Origin: CBFDBF01 sp050291465
Lineage (GTDB): Bacteria > Pseudomonadota > Gammaproteobacteria > Chromatiales > Chromatiaceae
Direction of reading: 5' to 3'
DNA: 64,000 nt
Assembly (NCBI GenBank): GCA_050291465.1
Contig: JBNKJV010000001.1
Coordinates: forward strand, 62,001-126,000
A program made the translations under genes and the position numbers. The notes under the pieces are model-generated. The model was not told where the DNA came from. It saw nothing but the letters and a program-made list of their open reading frames with translations, and did no database searches. Within the stretch, counting starts at the first letter, position 1. Every line of letters begins with the position of its first letter. This document shows positions 16,024 through 24,305 of the stretch, piece after piece.

Positions 16024-17250
16024 TCACGGCGTTCCATTGTGTATTCTATTCGAAACCGGGTTACCCACCCGCAACAGCACATATCCAACCACTGCGGAAA
16101 TCACAGACCCGAGAAGAATACCGAGCCGGTCACCTGCTACGACCTCGCTCGAGCCGCCCTGCTCGAAAGCCAGCGATGCGATAAAGAGACTCATGGTAAA
16201 ACCGATTCCGCAAAGAATACTGGTTCCATAGAAACCCCACCAGCTCGAGCCAGTCGGCAATCTGGCCATACCCAGCAGGATCGCGAGCCCACAAAAGAGC
16301 ATGATTCCCACCTGCTTACCGATGAATAACCCTGCGGCGATACCAAGAGGAATCGGCTCCAGCAGGCTGTCGAGGGACAACCCCTCAAGACATACACCGG
16401 CGTTAGCGAAGGCAAACAGAGGAACAATGAGGAATGCAACCCATTGATGCAAGCCGTGCTCCATGGTTTTCAAAGGCGAATTGGAAGGATCCCGGGAATC
16501 ACGTAACGGGATCATCATGCCCACCACCACACCGGCAAGGGTGGCGTGAACCCCTGACTTCAGAACCGCCACCCATAGAAACACGCCCACCAGGATATAG
16601 GCTGATAAACGTGTCACCTTCATCAGATTCATCCCCAACAGCACCACTACTGCAGACAGCGCAAGCAACAGGCTGACCATGGAAAGGTCGGAAGTATAGA
16701 AAAGCGCAATAATAATCACCGCGCCGAGATCATCGAAAATCGCCAGGGCCATTAGGAAAACGCGCAGCGAAACCGGTACTCGATTCCCGAGCAGCGCCAA
16801 CACCCCCAGAGCGAAGGCTATATCGGTGGCCGCGGGTATTGCCCATCCACTCATGGCCACAGGATCACCCTTGTTCAATACATAATAGATTAACGCCGGC
16901 ACCGCCATCCCTCCCACGGCCCCGAGACCTGGCAGTACAATCTGATCCGGCCGGGAGAGTTCACCCTCGAGAAACTCCCGCTTTACTTCAAGTCCTATCA
17001 GGAGAAAGAAGACCGCCATCAAGCCGTCATTGATCCACAGCAGCAGCGGCTTGGCCAGATGCAGGGCGCCGATTCGGATCTCTACCGGAGTTTCCAGAAG
17101 CGCGTCATAGAGCCACTTAAACGGAGAATTTTCCAACACCAACGCCAAAACCGCGGCAATTATCAAAAGGATACCGCTGGAGGAGTCCTGTTTTATGAAA
17201 TCCTGCAGCCATTCAGAGACGGAACCCGTCTTGCCATCAAGTCTATTCAT
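16024..17250 (-). CDS. nhaA: Na+/H+ antiporter NhaA
   Basis: A 408-residue inner-membrane antiporter (E. coli NhaA has 388). It exchanges periplasmic protons for cytoplasmic sodium, giving salt and alkali tolerance. Family blocks are clear: INDGLMAVFFLLIGLEVKREFLEGEL near residues 73-97, ATDIAFALGVLALLG near 141 with the functional Asp, IFDDLGAV near 171 with the paired Asp residues of the ion site, and GIGFTMSLFIASLAF near the C terminus. Eleven to twelve membrane helices are expected. A GAGGGTG site lies about 12 bases before the ATG. Single gene with a terminator beyond its end. Confidence 0.96.
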   Translation of the reverse strand: MNRLDGKTGSVSEWLQDFIKQDSSSGILLIIAAVLALVLENSPFKWLYDALLETPVEIRIGALHLAKPLLLWINDGLMAVFFLLIGLEVKREFLEGELSRPDQIVLPGLGAVGGMAVPALIYYVLNKGDPVAMSGWAIPAATDIAFALGVLALLGNRVPVSLRVFLMALAIFDDLGAVIIIALFYTSDLSMVSLLLALSAVVVLLGMNLMKVTRLSAYILVGVFLWVAVLKSGVHATLAGVVVGMMIPLRDSRDPSNSPLKTMEHGLHQWVAFLIVPLFAFANAGVCLEGLSLDSLLEPIPLGIAAGLFIGKQVGIMLFCGLAILLGMARLPTGSSWWGFYGTSILCGIGFTMSLFIASLAFEQGGSSEVVAGDRLGILLGSVISAVVGYVLLRVGNPVSNRIHNGTP

Positions 17251-17366
17251 AGTATGTGATCACCCTCATCGGGCAGGCGGGGAAGCTAGACCCGAAACCG
17301 TTTATTTACGCATACTGCCGCCTGGCCCGCAAAAATCAACCTGGCACGAGGGTCAAATATACGAAT

Positions 17367-18335
17367 TTAACCGACTTCGCTCACCGCCTTCAGCAAATCC
17401 TCTCTAAACCGCTCCACGGTGAATCGGTTTTTGTCCAACTGCTTCAGATAGAGGTGGCCTTCAATAATCTTGTCAGTGGAAAACAGCCGCGGCGCCTCAT
17501 CGAACGAGTCGAAGAATAACGGATAGGCCTCTCCAAGATACTCCTCCAGGGCCGGAAGCCTGTTGACGACAATCGGCGTATTGCGTATGGCACATTCCAC
17601 AATCGTGGTTGAGGCGGCGGCCGCAAAGTACTCTACAAACACCACGTTATTGGACAACAGGGTGTCGAAATCCTGATCCACAACCCGATAAATGGTCTGT
17701 ACCCGGCCCTTTTCCTCGCGACTGATCTCTTTATTAGACCAAACCTCAATTTCACCAAGGTGCATCCACAATTTATGGACCTGCTCGATATGTTTTACAA
17801 CCCAGGGAACCTCGGCGGTAAGAAACGTCTTTGTGTAACCCTCTACGGGAGGCAGCTGGAATACGGCGCTGGTATTACGAAAGCTACAGCCGATTTGGAT
17901 AATTCGCTTATTCGGATTGGATAGAAACGCATCCGGATCAAACACCAGATCCGGCTCCGGCGCAGGAAGGCTCAATACAGCAAAAGGAATTTCAAGCCTG
18001 TCCTGCAGCCAGTTGGCGAGGGGCGACGACAGCGCTATACCCAGTTTCATATTAGGCAGACTTTGCTGGAAATGCGCGGACTCCAGAACCTGTTCAACCG
18101 GAGTATTTATGGCGCGCAGAAAAGACGGCATGTTGTGGGGATGGTGAAAAATCCCAACCCAGGGCTCCGCTATTGATATACCTGCAGGGGAGAAGCCAAA
18201 CGTCTGCTCGACAAAATCATCCACCAACATCCCGCCCCTCGATGTCGCCGGCATCAGGGACCTGATCACATATGGCCAGCCTCCACGATGGAGTCTTTCG
18301 CCCATGATATAAGACTTATCCAGAAACCTGACCAT
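17367..18335 (-). CDS. glycosyltransferase-like protein (GT-B fold C-terminal half)
   Basis: A 322-residue soluble protein. The C-terminal part reads like the donor-sugar lobe of GT-B enzymes: VVFVEYFAAAASTTIVECA, then NTPIVVNRLPALEEYLGEAYPLFF (positions about 235-285), where a Glu-centred helix and a 'P.v.n...a..E.lG' loop bind the nucleotide sugar. The N-terminal half has IFHHPHNMP and repeated short strands. The start is uncertain (18335 or 18305; neither has a good ribosome site). It is the last gene on the minus strand after the exporter gene, 205 bases downstream of it, and may add sugars to the same polymer or glycan. Confidence 0.65.
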   Translation of the reverse strand: MVRFLDKSYIMGERLHRGGWPYVIRSLMPATSRGGMLVDDFVEQTFGFSPAGISIAEPWVGIFHHPHNMPSFLRAINTPVEQVLESAHFQQSLPNMKLGIALSSPLANWLQDRLEIPFAVLSLPAPEPDLVFDPDAFLSNPNKRIIQIGCSFRNTSAVFQLPPVEGYTKTFLTAEVPWVVKHIEQVHKLWMHLGEIEVWSNKEISREEKGRVQTIYRVVDQDFDTLLSNNVVFVEYFAAAASTTIVECAIRNTPIVVNRLPALEEYLGEAYPLFFDSFDEAPRLFSTDKIIEGHLYLKQLDKNRFTVERFREDLLKAVSEVG

Positions 18336-18540
18336 ATGAGACCGAAGATTAGAAACGGGCTTCTATATCCAACACAGATTGCAGATAGAACATCCAATGA
18401 TGATGACGGGCCCGCTCCCTTTCTATCGATACAATCCCCGCTATTTGTACCGATCATATCACGCCACGGACAAGGAATACCCCCACAGCCACCATGCGAA
18501 CCCGTCTACTCCGCAGTCACCCTCGCGTTGCCCAAGTGCC

Positions 18541-20367
18541 TTAGAAACGCCGGGTCAATCCCAAATTGAACGACACGCCGTCGTAACCGCCGCCGGCACT
18601 TTGATCGCGCTCCGCATATCCCCCGCGCACCCGCAGGTACCAGTCGCGGTAAATACCGAAAAACCCCTCGAGCACCACGTCCTCACCAAACTTGTAAGAG
18701 GACATGTTTTCATCTTTGTGCCAACCGAGACTGAGGGCCGCGCTGACCCCGTTATCATCGTCAATCTTCCAATAGGTGAAGGCGGTCAGCGCATAACGCC
18801 GGAAAAATTCCGGATCATAATAACCGTTATTCAAATCATGCTTGAAACCGAACCATTCCCCGGATACGCCCAAATCAAGGTTAAAGTGTTCATGCCGAAC
18901 TACAGCGCGGCGCGGTGCCAGCACTGCCTGCCATTTCTCATTGTCATCAGAAAAGTCCGACCATCCCGCTTCCGCATCCACGAACCAGTTCAGATCCGGC
19001 CGCCAGTGCGCCTCGACGAAGTTCCCGTTCTGCACAACCTCCCGAGACACCGAACGCGGCGACAGGTCATACAGCGACCGCCGACGGTACAGTCGCAAGG
19101 CCCACTGATCACTGGGGTCCAGGTCCAGATAGAGCAAATAGGTTCCGATCTGCCCCTCGCGCTGCACATCGGCCACCCCGATCTGGGCCCCGCCCAGAAC
19201 CCGAGGATTGAAACGACGCTCAAGGCCCAACCACAGCTCCTCGAAATGGATAGTCTCATGACCGTCCGCGGTTTCCAGGCCGCTTCCTATATCCGCCTCC
19301 AACCGCTCATGGGCAAGACCGACAGTTACCGCAGTCAGCTTGTCATCCCACACAAGGCGACCATCCAGACCGGCACGTAGAATAGTGATCTCATCGGAGT
19401 CGTCATAGAAGGAGAAGCTGCCGCGCACAAAATCCCGCGACGGTGTATGCACGAAGCGCATTATGTCCACGGTATCCGGGCTGTCCGGCCGCAGCTCCCG
19501 CAGAATATCCAGGCTATCGATCGCCTCAGCCGGACGATTACCGGCACGAAGTGCCAGAGTACGGGTGTAGTTGAGCTCATAGTCGCGCGGTGCGGCCGTA
19601 AGCAGCGGTTCGTTTATCGCCGATGCGGCATCCGGCCACTCGGCACGAGCCAGCAACCTGGCACGCAATCGTTGTTCGTGGACATCACTGCCGAAACGGG
19701 CGCCGTACTCGTCCAAGGCGTCCTTAGCGGCACCGTAGTCGCCGCGCCATATCTCCACCTGTATGTATTCCCGCCAGGCCTCCGCATTGTCGCCGTGATG
19801 CAGCAGATAACGCCGGTAGGCTTTTACCGACGCATCCAGCCGCCCCGCCCAGCCGTCCACCCGCGCCAGTCCCCACTGGGCATCGGCCTCGCCGGGCTGA
19901 CGCTCCAGCCAGCGTTGATAGAGGGCGCCGGCCGTTTCCAGGTCGCCGGCCCAGCTAGCCTGGCGCGCGCAGGTACTCAGGATGTCCAGGCTCTCCGGCC
20001 GCAGTTGAAGGGCGTGTCGACAGGCATCCAGCGCCGGCCGCGGTTGATCCAACACGGCACGAGCCTGGGAAAGACGAAACCAGTAATCGGCGTTATCAGG
20101 GGCAGCCTCCACCGCCTTCCGTAAAGCCGCCTCCGCCTCCGTCTTACGCCCCAGACGCGCCTGGATATCCGCCACCCTCACCCAGAGGTCGGCCCGTCCC
20201 GGCTCGGATTGTGCCGTTCGGGTGTAGATATCGATCGCCCTGTCCCAGTTGCCCTCCATTTCAGCGGCCAAACCGCTGCGAGGCGGCGCGGATTCTGCAG
20301 CCGGTAACATCGTGGGGAGTAAAAGCAGCAGACCCACTCCTGCCGATCGATATCTAGCGTAGTTCAT
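18541..20367 (-). CDS. TPR outer-membrane beta-barrel protein, polysaccharide export candidate
   Basis: A 608-residue protein with a signal peptide (about 1-24, ending LPAAES). Residues 30-270 are tandem tetratricopeptide repeats (EGNWDRAIDIYTRTAQSEPG, LGRKTEAEAALRKAVEAAPDN and more). From about 290 the chain alternates polar and aromatic residues in strands of a beta barrel and ends in ...LGLTRRF, with the terminal Phe expected for outer-membrane barrels. Periplasmic TPR plus barrel is the architecture of PgaA, BcsC and AlgK/AlgE-type exporters. The ATG overlaps the stop of the GT2 synthase gene (ATGA), indicating coupled translation. The exported polymer is unknown. Confidence 0.85.
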   Translation of the reverse strand: MNYARYRSAGVGLLLLLPTMLPAAESAPPRSGLAAEMEGNWDRAIDIYTRTAQSEPGRADLWVRVADIQARLGRKTEAEAALRKAVEAAPDNADYWFRLSQARAVLDQPRPALDACRHALQLRPESLDILSTCARQASWAGDLETAGALYQRWLERQPGEADAQWGLARVDGWAGRLDASVKAYRRYLLHHGDNAEAWREYIQVEIWRGDYGAAKDALDEYGARFGSDVHEQRLRARLLARAEWPDAASAINEPLLTAAPRDYELNYTRTLALRAGNRPAEAIDSLDILRELRPDSPDTVDIMRFVHTPSRDFVRGSFSFYDDSDEITILRAGLDGRLVWDDKLTAVTVGLAHERLEADIGSGLETADGHETIHFEELWLGLERRFNPRVLGGAQIGVADVQREGQIGTYLLYLDLDPSDQWALRLYRRRSLYDLSPRSVSREVVQNGNFVEAHWRPDLNWFVDAEAGWSDFSDDNEKWQAVLAPRRAVVRHEHFNLDLGVSGEWFGFKHDLNNGYYDPEFFRRYALTAFTYWKIDDDNGVSAALSLGWHKDENMSSYKFGEDVVLEGFFGIYRDWYLRVRGGYAERDQSAGGGYDGVSFNLGLTRRF

Positions 20368-21755
20368 TTGCGCCACCGCCTTGTCTTGGAAAACCAGAGA
20401 TCGCCGGCAAATCGGCCGATGGTAACCGCGTCAAACAGCAGGCTGGCGTATCGAATCGGCGTCACCAACAACCCTTTGGTCATCATCTCCAGGCGTTGGC
20501 CGCGGGAGATAATCCCCAGGATGGAAACGGAGATGATCGTTTCGATTACAACCGTCAATCCCAGCGGCGTCCAGGCACCGAAAAGCATCATCAGAATCAG
20601 CACTGTCGGAAAAAACACTTTCTCGATCAGCGACATTAGTAACACCCAGCCCATAGGACGACCATAGTTTCTGGTGTAATCAACACCGAAACGTTGTCGA
20701 TAGGCCTCCTTAATTCGACGCCTCTCCCTGCCCGGGTCCTGCTCCGCCCCGCCCGGTCCGCGACGCCTCAGAAGCTTTCGCTTGACGGCTTTGAGGGGAC
20801 CGCGCACAAGGTCATCGAAATAGTAGCTGCTCTGGAGAAATGACGATGACCATAGATAGATCTGTCGCGGCAGGCTGTCCGCCTCCGGCTCTACGGAACG
20901 GGCCTGCACATCCATCAACTGGATGTTGCGATAACCCTGCTCAAGGAATGCAAAGCCGATAAAAATGTCTTCCGAGTTGGTAAGGTCGTCACCCAACTCC
21001 GGCTCAAAACGGTCAAACAGATCTTTAACGTACTTGCGGCGATAAGCTACCGCGCAGCCCACCGGATTCACGATGCTGCCGAAAAACACCATCTGCCCAT
21101 GGTATATAAAACGCTGCAAAAACATGTAGAGCACGCCGCGATACATATTGGTAAGACCTCGCATCAACCGCTGCCAACGGGTACCACCGATTCCGATATT
21201 CACCTCCGGATGCTTCTGCAAAAAATCAACCACCCGCGAATCATGCAAGCACTTTCTGCGGTCGCGTTCGCGCATAGGCAAAATCACGCCACAGGCGCTG
21301 GCGATACCGATACCCTGATAGAGCTCCTGGACACAGCGTTCTATATAGTTATCGGACTCAAACACCGTGTCACCATCCAGGATCAGCTCCACATCAGCAT
21401 CTGTCTCACGTGACTCACGTTTTACCGTGGGAGTTTTACCGATAGATTTCGCGCGTCTGATTATTTGCGGCTGAAGGCCGATCGACTCGCCGAACTTAAG
21501 GGCATACTCGGCAGTATTATCAAAGCTTCCATCATCGACCAGAATCACTCGCCGGGGCTGCAACGTCTGCCTGGCAATTGATGAAAGCGCCAACACGATA
21601 TACTGCTCCTCATTGAGCGCCGGAATCACCACATCCACCGTGGCCTCACGCCAGTCTTCCGCCGGAGTCGGCTCGGTCCTATCCGGTCCGTGCAACAGGC
21701 CTAATAAGCTAAGCACGGTAGAGGGACTAAGCACAAAATAGGGCGTAGTTGCCAT
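20364..21755 (-). CDS. processive family-2 glycosyltransferase (HAS/NodC/PgaC-like)
   Basis: A 463-residue membrane GT2. Visible motifs: VVIPALNEEQYI (42-53), LVDDG (72-76), DGD (127-129), GDDLTNSED (255-263, close to the GDDRxLTN block of hyaluronan and NodC synthases with the catalytic Asp), and QIYLW (298-302) where processive enzymes have QxxRW; Arg is Leu here. Membrane helices follow (about 375-430) and an amphipathic C-terminal tail. It should make a beta-linked polysaccharide from a UDP-sugar at the inner membrane and pass it to the periplasm. The gene overlaps the exporter gene and lies 34 bases after the epimerase gene. Confidence 0.9.
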   Translation of the reverse strand: MATTPYFVLSPSTVLSLLGLLHGPDRTEPTPAEDWREATVDVVIPALNEEQYIVLALSSIARQTLQPRRVILVDDGSFDNTAEYALKFGESIGLQPQIIRRAKSIGKTPTVKRESRETDADVELILDGDTVFESDNYIERCVQELYQGIGIASACGVILPMRERDRRKCLHDSRVVDFLQKHPEVNIGIGGTRWQRLMRGLTNMYRGVLYMFLQRFIYHGQMVFFGSIVNPVGCAVAYRRKYVKDLFDRFEPELGDDLTNSEDIFIGFAFLEQGYRNIQLMDVQARSVEPEADSLPRQIYLWSSSFLQSSYYFDDLVRGPLKAVKRKLLRRRGPGGAEQDPGRERRRIKEAYRQRFGVDYTRNYGRPMGWVLLMSLIEKVFFPTVLILMMLFGAWTPLGLTVVIETIISVSILGIISRGQRLEMMTKGLLVTPIRYASLLFDAVTIGRFAGDLWFSKTRRWRK

Positions 21756-21789
21756 AATCGCTCCCTGATCGTTCTAGTGCCTGTTCACA

Positions 21790-22767
21790 CTATGCGGATA
21801 CCCGCTGCCGCTCGGTTGCCAGCAGGTCATCTATAGTCTGTTCTAAACTCCACTGTGAATCGAAATCTGTATAGCTGCGCAGCTTGTCCAATACCGGACG
21901 ACGATGCCGAATATCTTCAAACTCCTCACCATAGGCCTCACCGTAGCTGATATGACGAATACCGGAACTGCTGTCCGCCCGTTGTCGGACCATTTCAGCT
22001 AAAGCATTGATACTGATTTCCTGCTCACTGCCCACGTTAACCACATCTCCGGCCGCCGCCGCGCTGCCGGCCAGCAGATCCAGTGCCACCACCGCATCGC
22101 GCACGTCGCAAAAGGAACGGGTCTGTTCGCCGTCACCAAATACGGTGAGATCCTCCCCATTCACCGCGTGCTGAATGAATCGCGGAAGCACCATACCGTA
22201 ACGCCCCACCTGGCGCGGACCGACCACGTTAAACAGACGAACCACCCGCACATCCATCCCATGGCTTCGGTGATAAGAGAATCCCAGATACTCGTCGGCC
22301 AACTTGGATAAGGCGTAAGTCCAGCGCAAGCGACCGCAGGAGGCGAATACCAGTTGATCGCATTCTTCATAGGGGGACTCGGCATTGAAGCCATATACCT
22401 CGGAACTGGAGGTCAACAATACCTGCGGATTCCAGACATCTTCATGTACGGCTCTCAGCAACCTCTCAGTACCCGCCATATTGGTGCTCATCACCCGCAC
22501 CGGATCGTCCAGAACCCTCTGAACACCCACCACCGCCGCCAAATGATAAATGCGGTCCGCCCAGGAAACGGCCGTCTTCAGCCCCTGCCAGTCAATTATG
22601 TCTGCTGTTGTGAGATTAAACCCCGGGTGTTCGAGAAATTCTCGGAGATTATGGATGGAGCCGGTGCTCATATTGTCGAGTGCGTGCACCTGGTCGCCCC
22701 TTGCCAGATGGTATTCGACTAGGTGAGAGCCTATAAACCCCGCCCCCCCGGTGATAAACACGTGCAT
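21790..22767 (-). CDS. NAD-dependent epimerase/dehydratase
   Basis: A 325-residue extended short-chain dehydrogenase. GGAGFIGSHLVEYH (7-20) is the NAD-binding glycine motif, LLTSSSEVYG holds the catalytic Ser/Thr, and TYALSKLADEY supplies the YxxxK pair. RPVLDKLRSYTDF near the C terminus is the family's end block. Members act on UDP-GlcNAc, UDP-glucuronate or similar sugars; which one cannot be read off, though UXS-like (UDP-glucuronate decarboxylase) and UDP-sugar 4-epimerases are closest in my judgement. The first ATG giving a normal length is at 22767; an upstream 62-residue extension is not credible. It is the first gene of the export locus. Confidence 0.88.
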   Translation of the reverse strand: MHVFITGGAGFIGSHLVEYHLARGDQVHALDNMSTGSIHNLREFLEHPGFNLTTADIIDWQGLKTAVSWADRIYHLAAVVGVQRVLDDPVRVMSTNMAGTERLLRAVHEDVWNPQVLLTSSSEVYGFNAESPYEECDQLVFASCGRLRWTYALSKLADEYLGFSYHRSHGMDVRVVRLFNVVGPRQVGRYGMVLPRFIQHAVNGEDLTVFGDGEQTRSFCDVRDAVVALDLLAGSAAAAGDVVNVGSEQEISINALAEMVRQRADSSSGIRHISYGEAYGEEFEDIRHRRPVLDKLRSYTDFDSQWSLEQTIDDLLATERQRVSA

Positions 22768-23219
22768 CAGGAAACCCGCCGGTAACGGAAGGAGGGGGGA
22801 ACGGCAGCGAATTCGCGCCAAATGAATAGTATGGGGGGCATCCCCGGAAAAACTGCAACAGCAAAAATCCCTGGTACGGGTTGAACTCCTTTTCCAGCGC
22901 CTGTCATTTCGCCTCCCTACGAATAATCTCCGGCTACCTATAGATTCAACCACTTTTCAAACGGTTTCAAGGTGACGAACGCAAAAGCGATCATTTTTTT
23001 GACCGCCTTATAACGGCGTTCAAGCGGATTCCCGGAAGGAGGGGTCCTTGCCATCCCCCTTGAAACCCGGCGCTCGCGGCGAATCTGCCCGCTCTCCCGG
23101 TACATTATTGGGCACAATCCCTCCTGCTCGGACACCCGCCCACCACCGATAACCTCGACAATTAGCATTTAAAAACAATATGTTAACCACGCGTGCCCCA
23201 TCCCGCCCGACGAACAAAC
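22768..23219. other. long intergenic region between divergent export and fatty-acid loci
   Basis: About 450 bases between the epimerase start (minus) and the PsrA-type operator (plus). It should carry the promoter of the export operon and a leader of up to 190 bases, but I could not choose a clear -10/-35 pair. A short minus-strand reading frame (22938-23168) ending LERRYKAVKKMIAFAFVTL recalls transposase-like C termini only vaguely and I do not call it. No RNA gene recognised. Confidence 0.4.
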
Positions 23220-23259
23220 CAAACGAACGTTTGAATTATCGCCGAAATGGCCTTATATT
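23220..23259 (+). promoter_or_regulatory. promoter of the SDR/ligase operon with PsrA-type operator
   Basis: CAAACGAACGTTTG (23220-23233) is a perfect CAAACG/CGTTTG inverted repeat with a 2-base centre and fits the published PsrA pattern C/GAAAC(N2-4)GTTTG/C. It overlaps a -35 TTGAAT (23231-23236), which is 17 bases from a -10 TATATT (23254-23259). Binding would block RNA polymerase. The same palindrome lies in front of the TetR gene at 26330-26343. Confidence 0.7.
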
Positions 23260-23361
23260 GAGAGATACCTGAGGAGACGCGTGGTGGTCTTCATCGGCTA
23301 GGGATAGCCCCGGAGAAAACCACATTGATCGGGTGTCGAAATACCATCCGGAGTTGCCTGC

Positions 23362-24192
23362 ATGAGCGATCTGCGCGGAAAAACCGTTTTCATTACCGGC
23401 GCCAGCCGTGGCATCGGCCGGGAAATAGCCCTGCGCTGCGCGCGTGACGGCGCCAACCTGGTGATTACCGGCAAGACCTCGGACGCACACGCCAAACTGC
23501 CTGGAACGATCCATAGCGTCGCATCCGAGGTGGAGCAAGCGGGAGGACAAGCCCTCCCTATCCAGCTGGATGTGCGTGATATCTCGGCGGTACATGCAGC
23601 GGTGGAGCGGGGGGCACGGCACTTTGGTGGAGTCGACGTGCTGGTAAACAATGCGAGCGCCATAAGCCTCACTAGTACGTTACAAACCACGACCAAACGC
23701 CTCGACCTGATGTGGGACGTAAATATGCGGGCCACGTTCTTCGCTTCCCAGGCCTGCATTCCCTACTTAAAGAATTCCAACAACCCGCATATCTTGACCA
23801 TGTCGCCCCCGCTGAACATGGAGGCGAAATGGTTCGCGCCGCACGTTGCCTACAGCATCTCGAAGTACGGTATGAGCCTGTGCGCGCACGGCATGGCCCT
23901 GGAGTTCGCCGAAGACGGCATAGCCGTGAACTGCCTGTGGCCCCGCACCACCATCGCCACCGCGGCTATTGAATTCAATTTTCCGGAACATGTTCTGCGC
24001 GCGTCGCGCCACCCCGCCATCGTCGCCGATGCCGCATACCGTATTCTGACGCGTGACAGCCGAAGCTGCACGGGGAACTTTTTTGTAGATGAAGATGTTT
24101 TACGGGAAGCGGGCGAAACCGATTTTGACAAATATGCCGTTACACCCGGTGAACCTTTAATGGCGGATTTTTTCTTACCGAGTCCCGAGTAA
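23362..24192 (+). CDS. short-chain dehydrogenase, HSDL2-like
   Basis: A 276-residue cytosolic oxidoreductase. TGASRGIG (12-19) binds NAD(P), NNASA (96-100) follows, the catalytic triad is S148 (TMSPP), Y164 and K168 (YSISKYG). The SPPLNM, WFAPHVAY and WPRTTIATAA segments are typical of the hydroxysteroid-dehydrogenase-like 2 group, found with fatty-acid metabolism genes. The chain lacks the SCP2 tail of the animal protein. GGAG lies eight bases before the ATG. It is the first gene behind the PsrA-type promoter, and shares the transcript with the acyl-CoA ligase 113 bases on. Confidence 0.88.
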   Translation: MSDLRGKTVFITGASRGIGREIALRCARDGANLVITGKTSDAHAKLPGTIHSVASEVEQAGGQALPIQLDVRDISAVHAAVERGARHFGGVDVLVNNASAISLTSTLQTTTKRLDLMWDVNMRATFFASQACIPYLKNSNNPHILTMSPPLNMEAKWFAPHVAYSISKYGMSLCAHGMALEFAEDGIAVNCLWPRTTIATAAIEFNFPEHVLRASRHPAIVADAAYRILTRDSRSCTGNFFVDEDVLREAGETDFDKYAVTPGEPLMADFFLPSPE

Positions 24193-24305
24193 CCTGTCAA
24201 CAAACACCCGGGAAAATACATATCACCATACCGATTACAGATTACAAATAGTCCGTACCGACAACATTACTATAAAAACACCAGATAACCTGGAGCAAAG
24301 CAGCT

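Noticed and set aside
22938..23168. 76-codon minus-strand frame ending ERRYKAVKKMIAFAFVTL
   Set aside because: The end recalls transposase tails only vaguely. No inverted repeats, target duplications or further transposase motifs are visible around it.
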